Part shown: in pieces, positions 41,001 through 52,702 of the stretch
Numbering within the stretch: position 1 is the first letter of the stretch
Layout: every line of letters begins with the position of its first letter
Assembly (NCBI GenBank): GCA_964007475.1
Contig: OZ023275.1
Span: 11,139,829-11,203,828, forward strand
DNA length: 64,000 nt
Origin: Hybos culiciformis
Lineage: Eukaryota > Arthropoda > Insecta > Diptera > Hybotidae
Direction of reading: 5' to 3'
Made by a program: the position numbers and the translations under genes
Notes under the pieces: generated by a model
Databases searched by the model: none
Told to the model about the DNA's origin: nothing
The model's input: the letters and a program-made list of their open reading frames with translations, nothing else

Positions 41001-44000
41001 AATTTAATACATTCAGGTATTAATTTGCTAATAAATAAACTCATAAATTGAACTCTTTTTTTTGTTGTTTTATTGATTTTTTAGTTAAAAAAAAACAAAC
41101 AAAAAAACATGTTGTTAGTAGGACAAGTTCCTGACAAAGTAAATTGGTTACATTTATAATTAATATACATGCGTACATATTTTTTATTTTATATCAATTA
41201 ACATACATATTGTAATAAAGGTGAAACTACAAAGGAAATACCAGAATAATAATATTAATTAATTGATGATAACAAATTAGAAAATTCAATATTCTCAACT
41301 TTAATATTCAACATTTTCATTAAATAAAAAGTCTAGACGAAAAAACTTAATTTAGTGTATTAAAATATTAATGAAATATTAGTGTATTTTAAATGTCAAT
41401 GCTGAAAAGAAAGAATTAGGTGTATATAATTAGATTTTATTGTAGTATAATTTATAATTTTCCTTATTTTCCTGTTAAGTGGAAAATCGTCAAATAATAA
41501 TAATCTTAAGTATTATTATATTAAACTATTTAGCAAGTATTTTCTTTTTTAAAATTCTAACTAAATGTATTTATAGCTGGAAAATTCGAGCAAGAGTTTT
41601 ATTCAAATAAGAAAAGTATTTATACTAAAAAAAAACATGTGCAAATTATCGTTGGAAAATATTGCGATTTAAAATTTAAGTATAAATTCGTTGAATAAAC
41701 AAGTGGAAATAATTATTTCCATATTATATTATTTAAAACTAGTCTTAATAATTTTTTTATAAAAAAAGTATGATAATTAAGAGTTGATGAAATAAATATT
41801 TAGAATTTCTATATATTATACTTATATGTTTTATCAAAGTTTCTTTTTTTAATTTCCATATTTTACAACATTTAGAATTATTATTTCAATAATTTTTTTT
41901 AATTCAATTAAAAATAAATCTTTATGATGAAAGAATAACCACTTGAAACAAAAAAAGAAAATTTCATAAAATAAAAATTTAAATCAATCTAAAACATATT
42001 TAAAACTTAAAAATTATACACATGTCCATAATTCTGTAAAGATATCATGTTGAAATTTTAACATAAGTGTAAATAAACGTAAGTGTATAACATAAGTGTA
42101 TAACATTAATAAACTCTTTTATCTTTTTATGTTTAAATATATAGATTGAAAATATACATGTAATTTTTTTTTATGGTTTTTTCCAATTGACACAGATTTG
42201 AAAATGAAATAATTTTTATTATTTCTTACAAGAATCTATAATTAGTTTAGACATTTGAAGAAGAAGAATATGTATTCAGAAAGAAATTTCCCTTACGATC
42301 AAGGTTCTAACTAAATTATGTCTCGATTTTGGCTTATGAATAAAAATTTATTAAGTAAGTAAATTATTTAATTTAATATTTTTCAATATGCGCTTGATTT
42401 TTTTTGTAGAATCACACTATTTTAGAATCACACTTGTTAAAAAAAACTTGAGGCAATATCAAATTTTATACATGTATATTCAATAAACATATTACCTACT
42501 GGTTTTGATATTTTGAAAAGTATACTTCAGTGATTTTGTGTTGAATACGGATCCAATACTCTGATGAAAAATATGTTTAGGGATCTGGCATAAGAATGAT
42601 ATGAAAGTAAGTGCATAAAAAAATGTGGTAGAAAAACTTTTATGCACAAAACTAAAAGTTGAAACCATAAAAAAAGAATTTGCAGAAAAATAAATTTTTG
42701 AATTTATTTATTTTTTTTTTTAAATTACGTAAGCGAACTACTTTAGTAAATCAAAATATTTAAAAAAACTGTTGTATCATTCTTCAATATAATTTATATG
42801 ATTTTGACAATGCGTAGCAATACGTTATTATTTATTCTGCCATTATGATAATTGTGTTTCTGAAGATATAACTTCGATTAAAGTTAGCTTATGTTGGGTC
42901 TCAGTTTGGTTTTGGTGAACTTGCATATTTGAAGCTAACCTTATCGAGAACAAACCTTTAAGACTTTTAAAACAAAATTTCTAAAATTAACGTTTTATTT
43001 TTGAGAAAAAAAGGGCTAAATGAATTTTTTTTAAATGTTTAAGTTTTTTAAACTGTTTTCATATCTTCTTTATTATTACAAGAAAATAAAAATAAATCTC
43101 ATAATACGTATTACCCCAGCTCCAATGTTACTTTTAACATTCCTTCCAGATTTATTTCAATAAATTATATTTAAGTCCCAAATAAGGCAAAATATATTCA
43201 AATAACAGCGTACCTACTGTTCATTTGAATTAATAGTTATTTATATTACTTGAATAAATATTATAATTTTCCTCTTCAGAAATCTTAAACCTTCTTTTTT
43301 TGATAAACACCCTTCCTTTTTTTTTTTGCTTACAATCTTAATTTTAAATCAGTTCACAAAATAATTAACATGGTTTAGCAGATATTTTGTTCATATTATT
43401 GTATAAAAGTTTTAATTAGTCGTAAACTTTAAACCAACATAATTCACGGTTATAGAAAAAAAATTGATGTCATTGAATTTTACATCTTACATCATTTTTT
43501 ATATGCATATGTATAAATGTAGATCTAAGATTTTAGGTTAGAATTATGATTTTCTCTTTAAGATATGAAAAATATAAATCCATTAAAACTAATATTTTGA
43601 AAACTTATTTAAGGAAAAAAAATTTATAATTACTTTAATTGTATCTACGTAAGATCCAAAAAGATTCAACCCTTTCTTATCCCCATAGATTTTTTACGCT
43701 AAAATAATATTACATCCGTATTAAAAAAAATTAGTTAGAATTCAAGAAAATTATGAACTAAATTTTTGAATTGCGAATTTTCGTAAAATAAAATACTTTT
43801 ACAGCAGCCATTCTTCAGATCTACATATCATTGATTAAATAAATATCCTTAATCCTTAAAGCTCTTTAGCTTTATTTTTCATATAATTAAATTAAAAACT
43901 TTCATTGCGAAAATGTTGTAAAAATGTTAATTATACAACATTCAATTAAAAATTAACCTTGAACTTTAATTTGCATAAATATGATAATAAAAAAATTTAG

Positions 44001-44510
44001 GTTTGAATGTGTATGTTGTGAAAGGATTATTTTTCTTAATAAGAATATTATTTTGGCTTATTGCCAACAACATGTATATTGTACAATTTATGCTTTCTAT
44101 AAAAATTTTTTTTATTTTATTATACCTACATGAATTTAAAATTTATTTTATGTTTTTCTTATATCGATTTTTTTTACATTTTAACTGATACAATTAACAC
44201 ATTCAATGAGCTATTTCATGCGTACCGTGAGTTTCATAGGAGATTTTTCATGAGATTTTACTGTCATAAGAAAAACATATAGTACAATTCATACGCGTGG
44301 GTTGGAAAACAATTTAATCCACTATTTTATCTACTTTCACTTTTAGTTAATTTGTTTTTAAAATCAATTTATTTTTTTTTGAGACCCTGCTGCACCTGTC
44401 AAATTAAAAATTGTTAATGTATAGGTATTCTTATAGATATTCTTACGCATATAGGTATTCTTATCTTAAACTACAATGTTAATTTGTAAATTTTTAATTT
44501 TTTCACTCTT
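32045..44510. other. Gene-free AT-rich stretch
   Basis: No gene recognised. Poly-A and poly-T runs of 10-17 bases are scattered throughout. Apart from the 35218 hairpin, a shared motif ATTGTCTGG..NCTGTCTGAT near 35413 (also near 31274) is the only non-trivial pattern I noticed. Confidence 0.55.
35218..35261. other. Near-perfect short-loop hairpin
   Basis: GTTGTATGCACATAATAAAC and GTTTATTATGTACTACAAC pair almost completely around a loop of a few bases. The loop is too short for a usual microRNA precursor, so a cruciform-prone palindrome is the simplest reading. Confidence 0.5.
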
Positions 44511-44514
44511 ATAA

Positions 44515-44605
44515 TATTAATTATATTTTAATAATATTATTTTATATTTTAATAATATTATTTAAAATATAATATTAATTATATTTTAATAATATTATTT
44601 TAAAT
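44515..44605. repeat. Tandem/palindromic AT repeat
   Basis: Units like ATATTTTAATAATATTATTT recur three times, with one inverted partial copy (AAATATAATATTAATTAT) between the second and third. Low complexity and no coding capacity. Confidence 0.75.
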
Positions 44606-44662
44606 GGCTTAAGGAGAATTCGTTTATTCTTATTTATATAAATAATAATAATAATTTCTTTC

Positions 44663-44708
44663 AAAATTTATATTATTCTTAATAATTATTAAGAATAATA
44701 TAAATTTT
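44663..44708. repeat. Perfect 46-bp AT palindrome
   Basis: Each half is the exact reverse complement of the other, centred on AATT at 44684-44687 with no loop. The sequence just upstream (44515-44605) is itself a tandem and palindromic array of TTTTAATAATATTATT units. Confidence 0.85.
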
Positions 44709-45137
44709 ATACTCAAATTTACGCTCAAATTTGTGCTGTTTCTGAAAGATATGCAAATTAAAATTGAAACAAAAGCAATACCTTTTTTTATTGAATTTAA
44801 ATTGGATTTAAAGATGAATTATTATATTTATTATTATTATATTTATAATAAGTTAATAATAATTATATTATATGAACGCAATATACAGACCCACAATATA
44901 TTTTTGTTTGAAACAAACATAATAAATTTCATAAATGAATTTGAATTTTATTTCTAAATTTATTTAATTATTTATCTATATTTTCAACGTTTCATAAAAA
45001 TATATACAATCTTTATAAATAGCATTTTTTAAAAATGGAAATCAGAATTACCTACTTACACCTCAATAACATGGTTTTTCTATTTTAAAACATCGTGAAT
45101 ACAGTTCCTATTGTGTTTTGATCTGGTACTTTTTTTT

Positions 45138-45139
<2 letters not shown>

Positions 45140-45169
<30 letters not shown>
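45140..45169. repeat. (TA)15 microsatellite
   Basis: An uninterrupted TA dinucleotide run of 30 bases in intergenic sequence about 3 kb upstream of Gr-A. Confidence 0.93.
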
Positions 45170-45171
<2 letters not shown>

Positions 45172-45981
45172 GAACATCATATACATAATGTGTATTATAT
45201 TTCTTCTTCTTTAATAAAATATATCCACTAAATCATATCAATTTGTATGCATATACATATGCATATGAATTATAATTATATGTATTTGTATTTATATGAA
45301 CTTTATATTTTCTTTCATGAAAATGATGCCAAGCTCCTTATCTTTAATAAATTTTATTAACTTTGAAAATAATATTCATTTGCAGACGTTAGAAAAATAT
45401 TTTGTTAAAGCACTTTATTGCGATGACTCATTAAATTCAATTCAATGTTTAACATTAATGAAATTTTAAAGTGGTGACTGAAAAGTCATCTCCTTATGAA
45501 AAATTAAATTATTATATAAAAATTCTGGCAAGATATAATACAAAAAGGGTTACATATTGAAGGACTCTTGTGTTCATTCATTTCAAAATAATCAAAAGAA
45601 AATAGGTATTTTTTTTTGTTATCCAATAACGTCATCATGAGCCATGGAAATATTTTTTTCTCCAAAATATAATTTTTAGAAAAAATTAAATTATAAAAAT
45701 TTTGTAGTGTGGAGTCTTAACTAATATCTGCTTTATTAAAAAAATAAATCTTTTAAAGTTACCTATTTAAGAGAGAATTATACATTAATTATGATTATTA
45801 TTGTAATAATGATATATTTATCAATAAAAAAATATAAAAAACAATATAAATACTAAATACTTACTTCTTACCCACATTTTCCCCACACTAAATTGTTCCC
45901 CACAAATAAACAAAAAACCCCGCAATTTGAGAATTTCCATCAAATTGGAAACGCTGATTATAACATTGGTTATTAATTTAA

Positions 45982-47578
45982 GTTAAAATAAACACAAGAG
46001 CTGTCATGGGACACCCGATTGGAACGTAGTTCCTTAGCGTACGTATAAATAATTTTCATTTTCGATGAATTCAAAATTTTATTAGTTTAAAAAAAAAAAT
46101 TAAAAATATACGAGCTCTGCATCATAATACCTCAAACCACTTTTTTCGTTTTGTTCTACTTTTTCCTAGTTTTCGTCAGTTTTGTATTTTTTTATTTAAA
46201 CAAACCTATAGTGTGACTTAGTGTGACTTGAGTGGCTGGTTAAAAACTTCATTTCAATATTGTATTACATAAATTATAAAGTACCGAATAGCGCCCTTAT
46301 GGGAAAATATTATACTGACAAAATTTTACAAGTTTTTTATTTACATTGAAATTAGTATGAAAATCTAAATTTCATTTGAACTATAAAATATTAATTAGTT
46401 AATAATAAAAAATTAATATTTTCTAAATATAAAATTCAAATTCATCAATTTTCATACAAAGTTCAATAAAAAACGCAAGAACCGTCGCGGGACATCTGAT
46501 AGATGTGAAACATCTGAATTATTTTGTACAGATAATATTGATAGATAACTTTTATAGAATTTTTGATTTTTATTTTATAAATTTGATTGGATATATAAGT
46601 TTTATCTTAATTATATAAAAGTAAAAATAAAAATATAAAAACAAAAAAAAAACAAAAAAAACAAAAAAAAAAGAACAAAAGCTAAAAAAAAAATAATTAC
46701 AAGAAGGGTTTTTTAATCCACATTTCCCTTAAATAATAAAATTTCCCACAAAAATTGTATATTGCATTCGTCGATGACATTTAAGTAGAGTTTAATTAGT
46801 TGTATAGGATTTTCACCATCCTTATCTCTTAGATTAAAGTTACTTTAATTATGTTTATAAAAAAAATTGTAAATAAATAAATAATTGAATTGAATTGATT
46901 GGATGTGTACTATTCTTATTGTTTTATTTCCATTAACTATTAATGCAAACCAAAGAACACAATATTTATTGAAATAACTAAAAAATATTTAAATACCTAC
47001 ATTTTTAAGGTTAGTTACTTTTTTTTTATGAAAAAATCCGGTTTCTAAGTTAGTTCCTATTTCATTCGTACGACGGTGTATGCCCAATCAATCTGTATGC
47101 ATTTTAATAAATTTCTATTGTAGCATAATAAAGTCAACCACTGTTGCACTAAGCGACAAGACAACAAAAAGCGAAACAAATAGTCCAATTTCAAACTTCC
47201 AAGTGGAAAGAGAAAAAAAAAAATAATAAAAAAAAACTTTAAGCGACGGGAGTTTATTTTTTTTGATTTAAAATAAAAAAAAATATAATAATAAGCAAAT
47301 ATGTTTTTGAGTTTTGTTTTTTATTTAAAAAAAAAATTAAATATTTAAAACTCAATTAAATTAAACATTCAATAGTGAATTTAACTAATTTTTAAAAAAT
47401 TCAAAATTTTAAAATCCAAAAAAAAATTATTTTTTTAACCTTTTTTTTTTGTTTATCATATGTTTAGCGACACTTAGTGTTCAAATTTTGAATAAATTTT
47501 ACCACAACAGCGTCTGATAAGGAACTACGTTCCAGAAAAATATATAAAATCGTCATCAAAATGTTTATTAAAATTTTG
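45982..47578. mobile_element. Candidate inserted element upstream of Gr-A, absent from the Gr-B copy
   Basis: The interval is missing from the duplicated copy at 59039/59040. A perfect inverted pair of 16-mers, GGAACGTAGTTCCTTA at 46021-46036 and its reverse complement at 47518-47533, sits about 40 bp inside each edge. Each 16-mer is also partly self-palindromic. No open frame of note lies inside, so any element would be non-autonomous. I do not recognise the family. Deletion from copy 2 is the alternative explanation. Confidence 0.5.
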
Positions 47579-48356
47579 CATGTGCATAACGATTTAAATT
47601 AATATTATTTGATATTTTATTTATATAAAAATATATATATAAAAGACCTTCAAATGGACAAGTAATTATAATATACGCAACTTGATAAAAAATTAGACAC
47701 AATTCAGAAAAAATTGCTTTTAATTTAATCAATCTAAATATTCTCTAAACAAGAAATTAAAAGATTTTTTTATGACATCAATACATGTAGTCTGGTACTG
47801 GTAATCTTCTGAAAACATTTTTTTCATGAATCAAAATATTCTAGGATAAAAATATTTCGATAGTTTTTACCTTTACTTAACATATTGTTTAATAATACGA
47901 AAAGTTATTCAAATGTATAAAAAATCCTTAAACTTAGCTGAGTTTTAAATTGAAATACGATCAAAAGGTTGTTTAAATTTTTTTCTGCGATTTTTTATAT
48001 AGGCTAGAAAGTGAATCCGCAACCAAATAATGGAATGATCATTTTATAATATCTAAGACCTGATTATAATAAAATAAATTAAGAATATAGACCTAATATT
48101 CATATTATTTTAAGTATACTTAATACTACAATTAATAATTCAATGATGAAAAAAAGTGTAATTAAAAAAATTTAAATATATTCTGTCAATATGTACACCC
48201 TACAGTAGATTATGGAGACATTATTAAAAAATGAAAAAAATTCCATTAAACTTATTAATTTTTTTAAAATGAACATTGAACACGTTTTAAGATTTTTCAT
48301 GACCACTAGTAATCTAACAGAATTCAAATTGAAAGTTATACACCAGAATTAACAGA

Positions 48357-49776
48357 ATGGATCCAATTTTTCATAAAACTTTACAAATTTTTTATTTTTT
48401 TTCAAAAGTGTATAATATCAATGATTGTGTTTTTGACAAAAAATTGAAAATTTTTATACAGCATAAGATCCAAAAACGGTTTCAAATATTTATGCGAATT
48501 ACAGCAGTAATAATTTTATTTTTCGCCTCTTATCAGTATATTCAAATAATTCAGATTGAAAATAAATCAAAATTAATAGTTAAACATAAATCAAAATTAA
48601 TAGTTTTTGATATCATTGTTTTGATAATAATGTTAATTAATCATAACATTATATCATTTGACATTTTTTTGAATTCATCTAAAATTATGAATATTTCAAA
48701 CAAAATTTTAAAGCTCCATTTTACAATTAATAAACTTAAAAGTGAAAAACAAATTTTTTCTAAAAATCTTAGAATAATAATCACAATATCTGCTCTTATT
48801 ACAATTTACTTAAATGCTGATAACATAATTTTTTTTTTTTATAAAATAATAATGCGTAAACGTAACATTTCTAAAGCAGCTTGTATTCTCATTATTTCTT
48901 ATTCCGCTAATATTTGTACAATGATGCAAAATTTTTACTTGCTTTTTATTGTAACTATCACAAATATGAACCAGATTGTCATAAACCATAGAAACCAGCT
49001 AATATCAGATCCGTTCATAAAAGATGAAGCATTGTTTGTTAGAAAACTAGAAGTTTTGGAAAAACTTCAAAGAGACATTTATCAAGCTGCAATAAAATTT
49101 CATAATAGTTTTCAATTAAAAATTGGTGTATCATTTTTCAATAATCTTGTGCAAATAATATATTACAGCTTTAGAATGTTGACTCACGTTGTTAGTAAAA
49201 TCAACGACGAAATACATTTAACATTTATCTTGATGATATTACTAACAATCAACATCATTCTTTGTAATATGTCTGTCGAAATATTAATTAGAAACTTCAA
49301 AGAAGACAACATCTCGATTTTGGATTTTCATAAAATAAATAAAAGAATTCTAGATAAAGAGGTAAACATTATGTCGGTTAATTTATTGAAACAAGTTCCT
49401 TTTATATACTTGTATCCTCTGAATTTGACTAGGATTTATTGTCATTCTAGTTCTGAAAGAAATTTGTTCATTTTTGTACTTCATCGTTCGATTCCAATCA
49501 AACTAAATTATTTCAAAAGAATTGTTTCAGTTGAAAAAAATTTAAATTCTTTTTAACATTATGATTGATTTGGATTTTTTAATGCCTAATTAAAATATCT
49601 ATATATATATATACTTCCAGATCAACAGAATTTTATTGTACAAAAAAATCATTAAAATGAATTTCAACTTTTACGGATCATATGGACTATCCAATAGGAA
49701 TACTTTCGCTTTTGTTGCGTCAGCATTATCATTTTTAATAATACTGTTACAATTTCCAGAAAATAAAAATGTTTGA
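48357..49776 (+). CDS. Gustatory receptor Gr-A, two exons (48357-49361, 49621-49776), 386 aa
   Basis: Predicted insect gustatory receptor (7tm_7 family), a multi-pass plasma-membrane cation channel subunit of chemosensory neurons; ligand unknown. Exon 1 encodes 335 residues and ends in a GAG codon before the donor GTAAAC at 49362. A 259-bp intron ends in TACTTCCAG at 49620, and exon 2 adds 51 codons in phase 0. Hydrophobic segments lie near residues 42-59, 81-100, 138-162, 175-202, 253-275, 288-308 and 363-380. The last contains SFLIILLQF (372-380), which fits the family's C-terminal TYhhhhhQF signature. The start is the first ATG, with A at -3 and G at +4. An AATAAA lies at 49906-49911. Unspliced, the frame continues 64 more codons and stops at 399 aa without TM7. 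Length is normal for the family. Gr-B at 60171 is a near-identical paralogue. The Gr call is strong; the exact splice sites are inferred, but both copies agree. Confidence 0.87.
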
Positions 49777-50783
49777 GAAATTCGACCGGTATGGATGTAC
49801 AGAGAATTTGTAGAAAATGATTATAATGTATTCTACTTGGAATACATTTTTCTCAGACCTTTTTCAAAAAGGTAAATATAAACGAATATAAATTTAAATT
49901 GTAAAAATAAATTTTTTTTTAGATTTAAATTAGCTATTTCCATCAGAAAATCATGATAACCGAAGAACATTATGCTTTAAAAAAAAAATTTGAATGTAGC
50001 CTTCTTCAGAAATAGTAAAATATAAGATGAAGTGATTATTAATAAGTTATTCAATTTTTTACATTTTTTTAATTCACCAAATAGTTTCTTGATGTGTACA
50101 AAATAAAGATATACTACCTACATATATCATAATGAAGCTGAACTTTAGAACCCAATAAAATTAAAACATGATTCCATATTAATTAATAATTCAATTCGCA
50201 CCTCGAGAATGTGGAATGCTTGATTTACGACTTGCGCCGCTTTAAGAAGAGTGTAAATGATTACCTACTAACTGTCTTACTTTTTATTTCCGTCTAAACT
50301 TCCCGTCCTTATTACCAAATCCATATTTCTTATAGTATAAAAGGTGTTTCACCTAGTGATTAGGTAACTTTATTAAATAAAAAAAAAAAAAAAAAGTTAT
50401 AATTGGTTATTTTTTAAGTTATATTTACGAGTAAGCCACAAAAGAGTACAATGAATTAAAAAAAACTTAAATTCAATTAACAATTGTCTAAATCTAAAAT
50501 TCAGAAAACTATTGTGCCTCTCTCGCTTTCTGGTAGACCTGGTATTAAACTTATCGCAATATAAGATTTATCACGTAGGAACTAACCTAAGTTTGACACT
50601 TTCAATTGACACTTTCAATATTTTAATATTCTTCTTATTATGGTGAAAATAATTAACTTTTTGATTTTAATCCTTCCTAAGTTAAAAATAATGCCTGATC
50701 ATTATTTTCTCGGGCATTATTTCACTGCATCAAATGTTGACTTTCTATAGTTCATATTTATTAAAAAAAATATGATCAGACAA

Positions 50784-50880
50784 ATGAAATTCCGGTGAAA
50801 TGAAATTCCGATCAAATTAATTTCGTTAAAATGAAATTCCAGTTAATTGAATTCCGGTGCCTCCAAGTTGGAGGGAGGCT
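50784..50880. repeat. Degenerate GAAATTCCGGT tandem repeat with adjacent hairpin
   Basis: AATGAAATTCCGGT-like units recur four times between about 50785 and 50850 with spacing variation. They are followed by the short stem GCCTCC...GGAGGC (about 50859-50879). The position is just beyond the end of duplication copy 1. Function unknown. Confidence 0.55.
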
Positions 50881-51680
50881 CCAATGCGCCAATAAGATGG
50901 AAAAAATTTCCATTAATTACAAAACCGCATTTAAAAAAATTTCAAGATATAAAAATATTTAATAATCTATTTTTTTAATTCAAAACTATATATCATAAAT
51001 TTAAGATTTGCCATCTAAAAATTAATAAACTAATTTTAATTATAAAAATAAAATACAGTTTTTTTTTTGTTCATTGCTACAAAATTAAATAATTTTTTCA
51101 TTAATGTTGATTCCTTGGTTTGAATACACCCAATTGTAAAATATCATACAATTTTTGTAGTAAAGATTATTAAAATTAATAAAAAATGTAAACTTAACAC
51201 GAACAGTAAAAATAAAAATATAGAATTAAAAAAAAAAAAGTGATTTTATTTATTAGAATTAGTTATTATTTCAATAAATTCGTATTCCTAATCTATTACA
51301 TTGCACACAAATCTAATAGACGGTTTTTTTATTCTAGTAATCAGTTGTATGTATAATACTAATAGTTTTTTTTCGGTATAAAGAAATAATTATATATCTA
51401 CATTTGTATACAAGAGAACATGTTTCGGAATATGTTTAATAAAAGATTATTATCCTATACAAAACGAAATTTTTACCTGACATTGATAGAACTAAATATT
51501 TTAATTAAATTAGATTTGAATAATAAAAATTTAAACAATTTTTAGTGTTACTCATTTTTGTTCACAAACAATTTATTTTAAATATATAAGTACCACTATC
51601 GCGCACTTCAATACACGCTAGAATATTTTATTTTATTTCAGTAATTTGATGGAAATAAAACAGTGCATTTGTTCTAAAAG
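50881..51680. other. Intergenic sequence between Gr-A and the Gr pseudogene
   Basis: AT-rich sequence without a recognisable gene or element. The promoter of the pseudogene would have to lie in its last few hundred bases, but no convincing TATA or initiator was identified. Confidence 0.5.
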
Positions 51681-52702
51681 AGATGATAGATCAAATTAAA
51701 ATTTTATTTTTAATTTTTAATTTAGCAAAAATTTATAATATTAATGATTGTATTTTTGACAAAAAATTAAAAATATTTATACGGAACCGGTTCCAAAAAC
51801 GATTTCAAATATTTATTCGAATCACAATAGCAATTATATCACCATTCGCCTATCATAATTTTTTTGGTATTTATTACAGAATGAGTCCAATAAAAATGAC
51901 TGTTTACGGAAAATTTTTTGGGATAGTGACGATAATTCTTAATGCTGTAATTTCACTTGATAATTTTATGCATTCGTCTGAAATTATGAATTCGTTAAAC
52001 AAAATATTAATGCTATATTTCAAAATTAAAAGATTTAACAATGAAAATTTCCTACAAATTTTATGATAATAATCGCAATATATTTTTTTAATAAAATTTT
52101 CTTGATTTTCGATATAATTGTGGCTATTTGTTTTGGGATACTTAAAGAACAGTTTTCTATTTATCAATATTCCAAGCTGTTGTTGCTGTATATAATGGAA
52201 ATGAATGGGTTTACGCTTTTTTTTTATCTAATTGTTATCTTAAATATCACAAATTTGAACCAAGTTCTTATAAATCGTAAATATGAATTTATTTCAGAAA
52301 TATTTATGAATGAGAAAACATTCTCAAGGAAATTGCAATTAATAGAAAAACTTCAAATAAAGTTGTATAAAATTGTTGATGAATTTCATAAAAGTATTCA
52401 GATCACAATTACTGTATCATTTTTAGATATCTATTTTGAAACAATATTTGCCAGCTATTTTTTCTTAAACAGGATCGAAAATTGGCAAATTTATAGATCA
52501 ATCATCGGCATAATAATGTTACTATTCAACATAACTTTTTGTAATTTCTCTGTTGAAATACTGACAAAAAAATTCAAAGAAGATAATATTTTGTTGTTCA
52601 GTAAGAATAAAAAAGGAGTGCTAGAAAATCAGATAAAAAAAATTGTTTTAATTTAAATTAAGTATGTTAATTTTTTATTAATTAATTAATTTTTTTGGGA
52701 GT

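Larger units (their letters stand above)
45841..50371 (+). repeat. Segmental duplication, copy 1 (contains Gr-A)
   Basis: This block matches 58910-62189 in the same orientation, including Gr-A, its upstream sequence and about 600 bp downstream. Two large differences interrupt the match: 45982-47578 is present only here, and about 350 bp (59325-59674) is present only in copy 2. The alignment ends at GGTAACTTT (50371), exactly where the other copy runs into the assembly gap. Most intergenic and intronic sequence is nearly identical, so the duplication is recent or kept similar by conversion. Confidence 0.88.

Noticed and set aside
48357..49556. 399-residue single-exon receptor (and its twin at 60171-61370)
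   Set aside because: The last 64 codons lie in the intron. Splicing at 49361/49621 (61175/61433) restores TM7 and the Gr C-terminal motif, so the 386-residue model is preferred.
52627..52640. AT-AC (U12-type) intron at the pseudogene donor
   Set aside because: The sequence after CAG is ATAAAA, not ATATCC, and the acceptor ends in AG. A mutated GT donor is simpler.
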